64,000 nucleotides of DNA from assembly GCF_005217605.1 (NCBI RefSeq), contig NZ_SZPX01000003.1, positions 124,001-188,000 of the forward strand. The letters run 5' to 3'. The notes under the pieces are model-generated. The model was given only the letters and a program-made list of their open reading frames with translations, had not been told where the DNA came from and did no database searches. Shown here in pieces: positions 27,060-33,920 of the stretch. The translations under genes were made by a program, and so were the position numbers. Every line of letters starts with the position of its first letter. The stretch's first letter is position 1. This DNA is from Sulfurimonas crateris. GTDB taxonomy: Bacteria > Campylobacterota > Campylobacteria > Campylobacterales > Sulfurimonadaceae.

Positions 27060-28162
27060 TTATCATTCTCCTCTTTGCCATAAAATTCTCTATACCACTC
27101 CACAAATTCCCCTATTCCATCTGAGAGTTTTGTATCTGGTTTATATCCAAAATCATTCATCAAGCCGCTCACATCCGCATAAGTAGAGACGACATCGCCG
27201 TCTTGCATCGGCAAAAACTCTTTTTTAGCTTTTTTGCCGATGGCTTTTTCAAGAGTCTCTATAAACTCCATAAGCTCTACCGGAGAATTGTTGCCGATAT
27301 TGTATAGTTTGCAAGCTTTGATATCTCTGTTTTTAAGCTGCATATCTATTACATTTATAATCCCATCTACTATGTCGTCTATGTAGGTAAAGTCTCTGCT
27401 CATCTTGCCGTGGTTAAACACCTTTATGGCTCTATCGTTTGATATGGCGTCGGCAAAAAGCATAGGTGCCATATCTGGTCTGCCCCATGGTCCGTAAACC
27501 GTAAAGAAGCGTAGCCCGGTAGTCCGTATGCCATAGAGATGGCTATATGTGTGAGCCATAAGCTCATTTGATTTTTTTGTAGCGGCATATAGCGAGATAG
27601 GAGTGTCCGTTTTATCGGTAGTTTTAAACGGCTGTGATTCATTAAGCCCATACACACTTGAACTGCTAGCGTATAGAAGATTTTTTACGCCAAAGTTTCG
27701 ACAAGCCTCAAGTATGTTTAAAAATCCCACAACATTGCTCTGAATATACGCATGCGGATTCTCTATGGAGTACCTAACACCTGCCTGAGCGGCAAGATTA
27801 CAGACCGCGTCGAACTTTTCGGTTTCAAAAAGGTTGTTTAAAGTTTGCGCATCTTCGAGGTTTGCTTTGATAAATTTATGTTTTGGGAATCTAGTGGATA
27901 GAGAATAGTTGATGGTTGATAGATTTTGGTCTATAGTTGATTGTTGATTATTGATGGTGTCTTTTTGAATTCCTAATTCTGTAAGTCTTGCATATTTTAG
28001 GTTCACGTCATAGTAGTCGTTGATATTGTCAAGTCCGACTACTTCATCGCCACGCTCTAAAAGTTTTTTAGCCAAGTGGTAGCCGATAAATCCTGCTGTT
28101 CCTGTTACCAAAATCTTTTTAGATTTTGGTGTTAATGGTTGATGGTTAATGGTTGATGGCAT
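27056..28162 (-). CDS. UDP-glucuronate 4-epimerase-like NAD-dependent epimerase
   Basis: This 368-residue SDR enzyme has [40 protein letters not shown] (typical of UDP-glucuronate epimerases), [12 protein letters not shown] and [13 protein letters not shown]. With Ugd encoded just downstream of a small gene, the pair would give UDP-galacturonate from UDP-glucose. Two repeat-derived stretches are present: the N-terminal tail [11 protein letters not shown] directly after the start codon, and [18 protein letters not shown] in the variable loop after LGIQ. The start is the ATG at 28162, overlapping the four-helix gene's stop as TAATG; no other ATG precedes the Rossmann motif. Confidence 0.88.
   Translation of the reverse strand: MPSTINHQPLTPKSKKILVTGTAGFIGYHLAKKLLERGDEVVGLDNINDYYDVNLKYARLTELGIQKDTINNQQSTIDQNLSTINYSLSTRFPKHKFIKANLEDAQTLNNLFETEKFDAVCNLAAQAGVRYSIENPHAYIQSNVVGFLNILEACRNFGVKNLLYASSSSVYGLNESQPFKTTDKTDTPISLYAATKKSNELMAHTYSHLYGIRTTGLRFFTVYGPWGRPDMAPMLFADAISNDRAIKVFNHGKMSRDFTYIDDIVDGIINVIDMQLKNRDIKACKLYNIGNNSPVELMEFIETLEKAIGKKAKKEFLPMQDGDVVSTYADVSGLMNDFGYKPDTKLSDGIGEFVEWYREFYGKEENDK
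27894..27956 (-). repeat. Heptanucleotide array D, nine phase-locked units, partly decayed
   Basis: In steps of seven from 27894 the plus strand reads GTGGATA, GAGAATA, GTTGATG, GTTGATA, GATTTTG, GTCTATA, GTTGATT, GTTGATT, ATTGATG. Several units have drifted but phase is kept over 63 bases (21 codons). The array encodes the loop [21 protein letters not shown] of the epimerase; it reads as an older array under coding constraint. Confidence 0.8.
28131..28158 (-). repeat. Heptanucleotide array E, four units, at the start codon of the epimerase gene
   Basis: The plus-strand units are GTTAATG, GTTGATG, GTTAATG, GTTGATG. They follow the epimerase ATG (28160-28162) almost directly and encode STINHQPLT, an N-terminal tail that the family normally lacks. 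Gain or loss of one unit would shift the whole gene out of frame. Confidence 0.9.
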
Positions 28163-28518
28163 TAGTTGGTTTTCCTTCTAATTGAATTTATAAGTGCATT
28201 TGTCATTTTTCTTATTTTTGTAATTTGATTTATTTCATTATCAATATTTTGTATATAGCTAAGTCTTTTTGCAATCAAAAGTTGTGTTTCAACTTCTGAT
28301 GCCGAGCCCAAAGCAATATACAAAAACTGCACAAACTCTTTATCTGTATTTCTATTTTGACCTTCTGCTATATTTGATGGTACTGAAACTACAGCTCTTT
28401 TAAGCTGATCAGTTAAAGCGTATATCTCTTCTTTTGGAAAAAGCTTTAGCAGCCTATAAACATTTTCTACTAAATCCATTGACTCTTTCCAAACATTTAA
28501 GTCTTTATAATCACTCAT
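28162..28518 (-). CDS. Four-helix-bundle protein, S23/IVS type
   Basis: I start this protein at the ATG at 28518, giving 118 residues beginning MSDYKDLNVWKESMDLVENV. VVSVPSNIAEGQNRN and FLYIALGSASEVETQLLIAK follow, the signature of the S23 four-helix-bundle family first seen in 23S rRNA intervening sequences and related to the Avd accessory protein of diversity-generating retroelements. A longer reading to 28587 would add MMVYGLWFMVYGLWFMV, which is translated heptanucleotide repeat. The gene lies between ugd and the epimerase gene, next to the largest repeat array. Function is unknown; nucleic-acid binding is plausible. Confidence 0.85.
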   Translation of the reverse strand: MSDYKDLNVWKESMDLVENVYRLLKLFPKEEIYALTDQLKRAVVSVPSNIAEGQNRNTDKEFVQFLYIALGSASEVETQLLIAKRLSYIQNIDNEINQITKIRKMTNALINSIRRKTN

Positions 28519-28536
28519 TTTAAAACCTTTGTTTTC

Positions 28537-28634
28537 AACCATAAACCATAAACCATAAACCATAAACCATAAACCATAAACCATCAACCATCAACCATCA
28601 ACCATCAACCATCAACTATTAACCATAAACCATC
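28537..28634. repeat. Heptanucleotide array F, 14 units, intergenic
   Basis: Fourteen uninterrupted 7-base units fill the gap between ugd and the four-helix gene: six AACCATA, five AACCATC, then AACTATT, AACCATA and AACCATC. It is the longest and only non-coding array in the locus, and its orientation is opposite to that of the coding arrays. The array overlaps the leader in front of the four-helix gene. A perfect seven-base inverted repeat (AATTCAG / CTGAATT, 28639-28656) adjoins it at the ugd stop. Confidence 0.95.
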
Positions 28635-28641
28635 CACCAAT

Positions 28642-29874
28642 TCAGGAATCTGAATTAAAAATATCTCTGGTATAGACTTTATCTTTGACATCCATAATGC
28701 TCTCACTCAGTCTGTTAGCGACTATTACGTCGCTTATCTTTTTAAACTCATCCAAATCTTTTATAACTCTTGAGTTAAAAAAGTCATCCTCTTGACATGC
28801 AGGTTCATAGATGACGACCTCTATTCCTTTTGCTTTTATACGCTTCATAATTCCCTGGATAGCGGAGCTTCTGAAGTTGTCCGAGCCTGTTTTCATGACA
28901 AGTCTGTATATCCCAACTGTACCAGTTGGAGTTGATGGTTGATGGTTAATTGTTGATAGTTTCTTTATGATTGAATCTGCTATAAAATCTTTTCTTGTGC
29001 TGTTTGATTTTACGATCGCCTCTATCATATTTGACGGCACGTCTGCGTAGTTGGCAAGTAGCTGTTTTGTATCTTTTGGAAGACAGTATCCGCCATATCC
29101 GAAGCTCGGGTTGTTGTAGTGCGTGCCGATGCGCGGGTCAAGTCCTACTCCCTCTATGATCTGCTTTGTGTCAAGCCCGTGTGTCTGCGCATAACTATCT
29201 AACTCGTTAAAGTATGCAACTCTCATGGCAAGATAGGTGTTTGCAAAAAGTTTTATCGCTTCGGCTTCGGTAGAGTCTGTAAATAAAATAGCTATATCTT
29301 TTTTTATGGCTCCCTCTGCCAAAAGAGAAGCAAATATCTCCGCTCTTTTACTCTTCTCTCCGACTATGATGCGGCTCGGGTAGAGGTTATCGTGAAGTGC
29401 CAGACCCTCTCTTAAAAACTCAGGCGAGAAGATGATGTTATCCGTTTTAAATTTCTCTTTTAGGCTCTTTACATAACCTACGGGAATAGTTGATTTTATA
29501 ACCATCACGGCGTTTGGGTTTATGCTTATAACATCGGCTATGACGTATTCTATAGATTTTGTGTTGAAATAGTTTGTCTGTGGGTCATAATCTGTAGGAG
29601 TAGCTATGATGACATAGTCGGCATCTCTGTAAGCTGCCTCTTTATCGAGCGTTGCAGTGAAGCTTCCAGCTTCATTGGTTGATGGTTGATGGTTGATGGT
29701 TAATAGTTTTGGAAGATACTCTTCTATATCTTTATCTTCTATTGGTGAAATACCTTTATTGAGCATCTCCACTTTCTCAGGAATGATGTCAAGCGCGACC
29801 ACTTCGTTGTGCTGTGCCAAAAGTATACCGTTACTTAGTCCGACGTATCCGGTTCCCGCTATTGCTATTTTCAC
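28642..29874 (-). CDS. ugd: UDP-glucose 6-dehydrogenase with repeat-derived insertions
   Basis: This 410-residue enzyme oxidises UDP-glucose to UDP-glucuronate. It has [47 protein letters not shown], the catalytic-cysteine motif [20 protein letters not shown] and the C-terminal YEP motif. Repeat-encoded stretches [15 protein letters not shown] (before [11 protein letters not shown]) and [14 protein letters not shown] (before the C-terminal domain) fall in surface loops between conserved blocks. The core motifs are intact. It overlaps the 60-residue gene upstream by four bases. Confidence 0.93.
   Translation of the reverse strand: MKIAIAGTGYVGLSNGILLAQHNEVVALDIIPEKVEMLNKGISPIEDKDIEEYLPKLLTINHQPSTNEAGSFTATLDKEAAYRDADYVIIATPTDYDPQTNYFNTKSIEYVIADVISINPNAVMVIKSTIPVGYVKSLKEKFKTDNIIFSPEFLREGLALHDNLYPSRIIVGEKSKRAEIFASLLAEGAIKKDIAILFTDSTEAEAIKLFANTYLAMRVAYFNELDSYAQTHGLDTKQIIEGVGLDPRIGTHYNNPSFGYGGYCLPKDTKQLLANYADVPSNMIEAIVKSNSTRKDFIADSIIKKLSTINHQPSTPTGTVGIYRLVMKTGSDNFRSSAIQGIMKRIKAKGIEVVIYEPACQEDDFFNSRVIKDLDEFKKISDVIVANRLSESIMDVKDKVYTRDIFNSDS
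28931..28958 (-). repeat. Heptanucleotide array G, four units, inside ugd
   Basis: Plus-strand units GTTGATG, GTTGATG, GTTAATT, GTTGATA encode [10 protein letters not shown], at the junction leading into the C-terminal UDP-binding domain of Ugd. Confidence 0.9.
29678..29705 (-). repeat. Heptanucleotide array H, four units, inside ugd
   Basis: Plus-strand units GTTGATG, GTTGATG, GTTGATG, GTTAATA encode LTINHQPST in the N-terminal Rossmann domain. The flank carries the palindrome GAAGCTTC at 29659-29666, also found beside array C. Confidence 0.9.
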
Positions 29875-30053
29875 GCGTTTTTTCTCCTATAATTTTCTGG
29901 TGTTTGTTCTGTTATAGTTCCGTCGGGCAATTGAAAATATATTCTCCCATTTTTACTATAAACATTTGCAACACCGTTTTTTAAACTCTTTTTTTGTGCT
30001 TCTTTTACAGCTTTTGATGCTACTTTTAGAATATTTTTTGCTAATTCACTCAC
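29871..30053 (-). CDS. Small basic protein coupled to the zeta-like kinase
   Basis: This 60-residue protein ([19 protein letters not shown]...) has a helical, lysine-rich N-terminal half and a beta-like C-terminal half with [20 protein letters not shown]. It overlaps the kinase gene upstream by four bases and ugd by four bases. I do not recognise a family. The coupling to a zeta-like P-loop protein suggests a two-gene module in which this is the partner, although zeta antitoxins more often precede the toxin. Confidence 0.55.
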   Translation of the reverse strand: MSELAKNILKVASKAVKEAQKKSLKNGVANVYSKNGRIYFQLPDGTITEQTPENYRRKNA

Positions 30054-30610
30054 TTTAAATCCTTTGTAAAGAGAATGAAATACTCATTATCTAATACTTC
30101 ATTGTCTTCTGCGATTAATTCATAATTGTCATCACCATTGAAAAACAACATCCAATTATCAACCATATCTTTATATGTATTCCAAAACAAATTTTTACTT
30201 CTTGAATATCGTCTTTTGATATCATCTTGTGGCACATCATGACCACCATTTAAAACTCTATTCTTTACCCTTAAAATATTTTCAGTATCTGTCTCTAGAA
30301 ATAGATAAATTAGAACTACTTTAAAGCCTTTTTCTTTGGCCTTATTCACCACATCTTTAAGATACTTACCAGATAAAGTTGATTCTATCATAAATGATTT
30401 ATCACCATTTAGATTTATCTCAAGCTGTCTAAAAAATTCTTTACCAGCTTTTACTTTATACTTTGAAATATCATTAGGATCAAATACTTTTGCTATCTCA
30501 TCTGCATTTATAAAATGAAGATCATTTAAAGCAGTATAACTTAATGCGAAAGTAGTTTTACCACTTCCATTTGCTCCTGCAATTATATAAAGAGTCTTAT
30601 GATTATTCAT
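30050..30610 (-). CDS. Zeta-toxin-like P-loop kinase
   Basis: This 186-residue protein has Walker A LYIIAGANGSGKTTFALSY (residues 7-25), FINADEIAKVFDPND, FMIESTLSGKYLKDVV and VLIYLFLETDTENILRVKNR. This is the architecture of the zeta-toxin/UDP-GlcNAc kinase-like group also seen in many orphan ABC/ATPase annotations. True zeta toxins phosphorylate UDP-N-acetylglucosamine, which would be notable beside sugar-nucleotide genes, but the substrate here is unknown. It is the first gene of the minus-strand polysaccharide array and has a good promoter upstream. Confidence 0.7.
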   Translation of the reverse strand: MNNHKTLYIIAGANGSGKTTFALSYTALNDLHFINADEIAKVFDPNDISKYKVKAGKEFFRQLEINLNGDKSFMIESTLSGKYLKDVVNKAKEKGFKVVLIYLFLETDTENILRVKNRVLNGGHDVPQDDIKRRYSRSKNLFWNTYKDMVDNWMLFFNGDDNYELIAEDNEVLDNEYFILFTKDLK

Positions 30611-30670
30611 CTATGCTTACAACCCATTTAAATCAAAACCTTATCTGTTCTTTTATATTTTATGAAGGGG

Positions 30671-30676
30671 ATTATA
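30671..30676 (-). promoter_or_regulatory. -10 box of the promoter for the minus-strand polysaccharide array
   Basis: On the minus strand the sequence reads TTTAGTATAATCC, a perfect TATAAT after a T-rich stretch, as in Campylobacterota sigma-70 promoters, which lack a conserved -35. It lies about 60 bases before the kinase start and is the only clear promoter at the head of the array. Confidence 0.55.
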
Positions 30677-30740
30677 CTAAAGCGTGACTTAAATTGCTCT
30701 ATTATGTTAAAATGCCAAAAAATTTTAGGTCGGTATATTT

Positions 30741-31610
30741 ATGCTTTTTAAGTTTTTTGCCCTGCTTCTTATCAGCTTTACCATGCATGCAAACATCGAA
30801 CTGGATGGTGTTTACTATGTAGAAAATAGAGAAGTGAACTCGTCTGTTATTACACAAAATGAAGCGGGCAGTTTTCATATTTTAACCATTCCGGGTAGCG
30901 ATTATCTGGCAAAGATAAAAAGCAAAGAACTTATAGATCTACTTCATAAAAACGGCTACAAGAACTACGAGCACAAAAGCAGTTATGTAAACTTTGTTCT
31001 AAAAAGCCCTATTGATACATCTTTTATAGAGCGCAGACTGAGAGAGTACTATGAAAAAGAGTACGAGAACATAGAGATCATAGATATTGTCGTAGAGCCA
31101 AGAGCCTATATGGAGAGTCTTGCCGATGATTATGTAGTAGAGATAAGAGAGCGTGACTATCTCTTCAAAGACGGTACCATTAGCATTAAAACACCGCAAA
31201 ATATGAAGTACTTTTTTGACTACTATATCAAAGCATACGTAAGTGTATATGAGAGCAGAGAGAAGATAAAAAAAGACACCAGACTAACTCCTCTTCACTA
31301 TATGCAAAAAAAGGTTCTTCTAGATAGATTTAGAGCAAAGCCGCTTCAAAATATAGACAACACACAGCTGCAGGCAAAACGCCATATACCAAAGGGCAGA
31401 GTCATCACCCATAGTGACGTTGAGCTATTTGATGTAGTTAGAAGAGATGCTATGATAAACGTAACGATGTTTAAAGAGGGCATGGTCATTACATTTAGCG
31501 CAAAAGCACTTCAAGACGCTAAAGTAAATGATATAATAAAAGTCCAAAACAGCAACGGAAAAATTTTAAAAGTAAGAGTTACAGGCAATAACAGAGCGGA
31601 GTTAGAGTGA
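30741..31610 (+). CDS. flgA: Flagellar P-ring assembly chaperone
   Basis: This 289-residue protein has an N-terminal signal peptide (MLFKFFALLLISFTMHA) and a C-terminal SAF/FlgA domain with AKRHIPKGRVITHSDVEL and FKEGMVITFSAKALQDAK, ending in the usual GxxxxVRVTGNNRAELE strand. It acts in the periplasm in building the P ring around the flagellar rod. It is the first gene of the plus-strand operon flgA-ubiX-coaD-tmk and overlaps ubiX by four bases. The middle region is poorly conserved, as usual for epsilonproteobacterial FlgA. Confidence 0.8.
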   Translation: MLFKFFALLLISFTMHANIELDGVYYVENREVNSSVITQNEAGSFHILTIPGSDYLAKIKSKELIDLLHKNGYKNYEHKSSYVNFVLKSPIDTSFIERRLREYYEKEYENIEIIDIVVEPRAYMESLADDYVVEIRERDYLFKDGTISIKTPQNMKYFFDYYIKAYVSVYESREKIKKDTRLTPLHYMQKKVLLDRFRAKPLQNIDNTQLQAKRHIPKGRVITHSDVELFDVVRRDAMINVTMFKEGMVITFSAKALQDAKVNDIIKVQNSNGKILKVRVTGNNRAELE

Positions 31611-32134
31611 AAAAACGTAAAATAGTAGTAGCAACCAGCGGGGCAAGCGGAGTAAATCTCGGCTTAAAGATTGTAGAGCTGCTCCCTCAAGAGATAGAGA
31701 AGCATTTTATTATGACCAAAAACTCCGAAGTGGTTTTAGACAAAGAGATGGGTGCAACCATTCATGACAACGCAGATATATCGGCTAGCATATCGTCGGG
31801 CTCTTTTGGGGTTGATGCAATGATAATAGCGCCCTGCAGTATGAACACGCTCGCAAAGATAGCGTGCGGCATAGCTGATAACTTGGTTACAAGATGTGCA
31901 AGCGTTATGATAAAAGAGCATAAAAAGCTCATCCTCGCTCCACGCGAGATGCCCTTTTCCGCAATAGCTTTGGAAAATATGCACAAACTTGCATCTCTTG
32001 GCGTCATTATAGCGCCTCCTGTCATGGCGTATTACTCAGAGCAGCAGACACTTGAAGAGATGGAAGATTTTCTTATTGGGAAGTGGTTTGATCTTTTAGG
32101 TATTGAAAACAGTCTTTATAAAAGGTGGGAGTAG
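31607..32134 (+). CDS. ubiX: Flavin prenyltransferase
   Basis: This 175-residue protein makes prenylated FMN for UbiD-type decarboxylases. VVATSGASGVNLGLKIVELL at the N-terminus, MIIAPCSMNTLAKIACGIAD, RCASVMIKEHKKLILAPREMP and IIAPPVMAYY are family signatures. The start is GTG at 31607, overlapping the flgA stop as GTGA, with GGAG upstream. In this lineage it probably serves ubiquinone or menaquinone synthesis. Confidence 0.93.
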   Translation: MKKRKIVVATSGASGVNLGLKIVELLPQEIEKHFIMTKNSEVVLDKEMGATIHDNADISASISSGSFGVDAMIIAPCSMNTLAKIACGIADNLVTRCASVMIKEHKKLILAPREMPFSAIALENMHKLASLGVIIAPPVMAYYSEQQTLEEMEDFLIGKWFDLLGIENSLYKRWE

Positions 32135-32625
32135 TGAAAAAAATAGCGATCTATCCGGGGACATTTGACCCGATCACAAACGGACATTTTGACATCATAG
32201 AGAGGACGCTTGTTCTTTTTGACAAGCTAATCATAGCAGTGGCAATATCGCACGATAAAAAGCCTATGTTTACGCTTGAGCAAAGAATTGATATGGTCAA
32301 AGAGTCGGTAAAAAATATGGAGAATGTTATAGTCGTAGGGTTTGACAACCTTACCGTCGAGCTTGCACGCTCATACAATGCAACGGTTCTGATCCGCGGT
32401 CTTCGTGCGGTAAGCGACTTTGAATATGAGCTTCAGCTCGGATACCTGAATAACTCGCTTGATGACACTATAGAGACGGTCTACCTTATGCCAAAACTAC
32501 AACATGCGTTTATCAGCTCCTCGATAGTGCGCAACCTTCTAAAGTTCAATGCAAAAACAGAGCACCTCGTACCAAAAGAGGTTCAAAAGATTATAGGAAA
32601 TATGAGCTCATGTACATTGCAATAG
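32134..32625 (+). CDS. coaD: Phosphopantetheine adenylyltransferase
   Basis: This 163-residue enzyme catalyses the penultimate step of coenzyme A synthesis. It has AIYPGTFDPITNGHFDIIER, containing the TNGH motif, RGLRAVSDFEYELQLGYLN and the C-terminal FISSSIVRNLL. The start is taken as GTG at 32134, overlapping the ubiX stop as TAGTG with an AGGTGGGAG site upstream. An upstream GTG at 32125 would add three residues. Confidence 0.94.
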   Translation: MKKIAIYPGTFDPITNGHFDIIERTLVLFDKLIIAVAISHDKKPMFTLEQRIDMVKESVKNMENVIVVGFDNLTVELARSYNATVLIRGLRAVSDFEYELQLGYLNNSLDDTIETVYLMPKLQHAFISSSIVRNLLKFNAKTEHLVPKEVQKIIGNMSSCTLQ

Positions 32626-33182
32626 AGGGAATCGACACGGCGGGCAAAAGCACACAGATAGAGAGATTAAGAGAGCATTTCAAGGATGCGGTGATAACAA
32701 AAGAGCCAGGCGGTACTGAAATTGGCAAAGAGATCAGGGAGATGGTACTAAGTACAAGAGCAAAGAGCAAGAGAGCGGAGTTTTTGCTCTTTTTGGCAGA
32801 CCGCGCAGAACATATCAAAGAGGTGGTTGAGCCAAACCAAGGCAAACTTATAATCTCAGACAGAAGCGCGGTAAGCGGAGTCGCTTATGCACTTGTTCAA
32901 AAAGAGATAGACAAAAAAGATCTGGTACTGCTAAACAACTTTGCGACAAACGGCATCTACCCCTCTAAAATATTCCTGCTAAAATTGAGTGAAGATGAGC
33001 TTAGGTTCAGACTCTCTCAAAAAGAGCTTGACGGGATCGAGCTAAGGGGAGTCGAGTATCTTTTAAATATTCAAGAAGCAATTATAGAGGCTGCAAAGCT
33101 CCTAGATCTGGAGCTTGTAACCATAGATGCAACAAGAAAAATAGATACTATAACAAGTGAGATATTAAATAATATAAACTAA
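32610..33182 (+). CDS. tmk: Thymidylate kinase
   Basis: This 190-residue enzyme phosphorylates dTMP. The P-loop is IAIEGIDTAGKSTQIERL, followed by TKEPGGTEIGKEIR, LLFLADRAEHI and ISDRSAVSGVAYA. It is somewhat shorter than the E. coli enzyme, as in other epsilonproteobacteria. It overlaps coaD by 16 bases, so the genes are translationally coupled. Confidence 0.93.
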   Translation: MYIAIEGIDTAGKSTQIERLREHFKDAVITKEPGGTEIGKEIREMVLSTRAKSKRAEFLLFLADRAEHIKEVVEPNQGKLIISDRSAVSGVAYALVQKEIDKKDLVLLNNFATNGIYPSKIFLLKLSEDELRFRLSQKELDGIELRGVEYLLNIQEAIIEAAKLLDLELVTIDATRKIDTITSEILNNIN

Positions 33183-33198
33183 AAAGGGGGCAAGATTA

Positions 33199-33909
33199 AT
33201 GAGTAAGAAATTGGGGAATCTCTTATTTGTAAAAGTTGGAAAAGTCACAAAGAACAAAAAGCTGACAAGCGAAAAAGAGTTTGAGTCGGGTATAAAAAAG
33301 TATCCCGTCGCTAGTGCTTTTATGACAAAAACAGGCTTTAGAGGGGATGAAGTAGCAGACCTTATCCATCACGGCGGGGAGACCAAAGCGGTGCTATTTT
33401 TCTCGACAAAGACGTACGAGAAACTAAACAGACTAAGCGGCAACAGTTTTACATACGACGATGTCGCACACTACGGAGAGAATCTTTTAGTCGACTCCAT
33501 TGATGAGTCGGATATCTGCGTAGGTGATATTTTAAAGGTCGGAGATGCGATATTTGAAGTCTCTCAGCCAAGACAGCCATGCTGGAAACTCTCCGCAAAC
33601 ACCGCAACCAAGCCGATAACAAGCATTATTTACAACAACGGTCTTACAGGATGGTACGCAAGAGTTATACAAGAGGGAGAGCTGAAAAAAGGCGACGATA
33701 TTGAGCTTATAAAAAGAGCCTATCCGGAGCTTAGCATCGAGGCTTTAAACAGGGTCATAGTCGATCCCTTTAGTGACAAAGAAGTGACGCTTCAAGCCAT
33801 AAAATGTCCGGTTTTAGGAGAGCAGTTCAGAGATTCGCTAAAGGGAAGAGCAAAGCTGAATGACCCGAAAAACGAGCCATTTTGGTATCATAGCGAACCA
33901 GAGGAGTAG
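33199..33909 (+). CDS. MOSC domain protein, YiiM-like
   Basis: This 236-residue protein has a MOSC core: FRGDEVADLIHHGGETKAV, YGENLLVDSIDESDICVGD and the cysteine-bearing SQPRQPCWKLSANT, followed by a helical C-terminal extension. MOSC proteins bind molybdenum cofactor; YiiM reduces N-hydroxylated compounds. An AGGGGG site precedes the start, 17 bases after tmk. It ends 11 bases before the stop of the convergent globin gene. Confidence 0.88.
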   Translation: MSKKLGNLLFVKVGKVTKNKKLTSEKEFESGIKKYPVASAFMTKTGFRGDEVADLIHHGGETKAVLFFSTKTYEKLNRLSGNSFTYDDVAHYGENLLVDSIDESDICVGDILKVGDAIFEVSQPRQPCWKLSANTATKPITSIIYNNGLTGWYARVIQEGELKKGDDIELIKRAYPELSIEALNRVIVDPFSDKEVTLQAIKCPVLGEQFRDSLKGRAKLNDPKNEPFWYHSEPEE

Positions 33910-33920
33910 GTGTCTCTGTG

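Noticed and set aside
28519-28587. N-terminal extension of the four-helix protein (MMVYGLWF repeats)
   Set aside because: It is translation of the heptanucleotide array; the family starts at the ATG at 28518.
28537-28634. CRISPR array
   Set aside because: The units are seven bases in direct tandem with no spacers, and no cas gene is present.
30611-30740. RNA gene or attachment site at the border between accessory and core regions
   Set aside because: The gap holds promoters and AT-rich sequence; no tRNA-like structure or direct repeat was found.
30861-30884. Repeat-related peptide NEAGSF in FlgA, also present in Ugd next to array H
   Set aside because: The DNA differs at most synonymous positions and no heptamers are nearby, so the match is chance.
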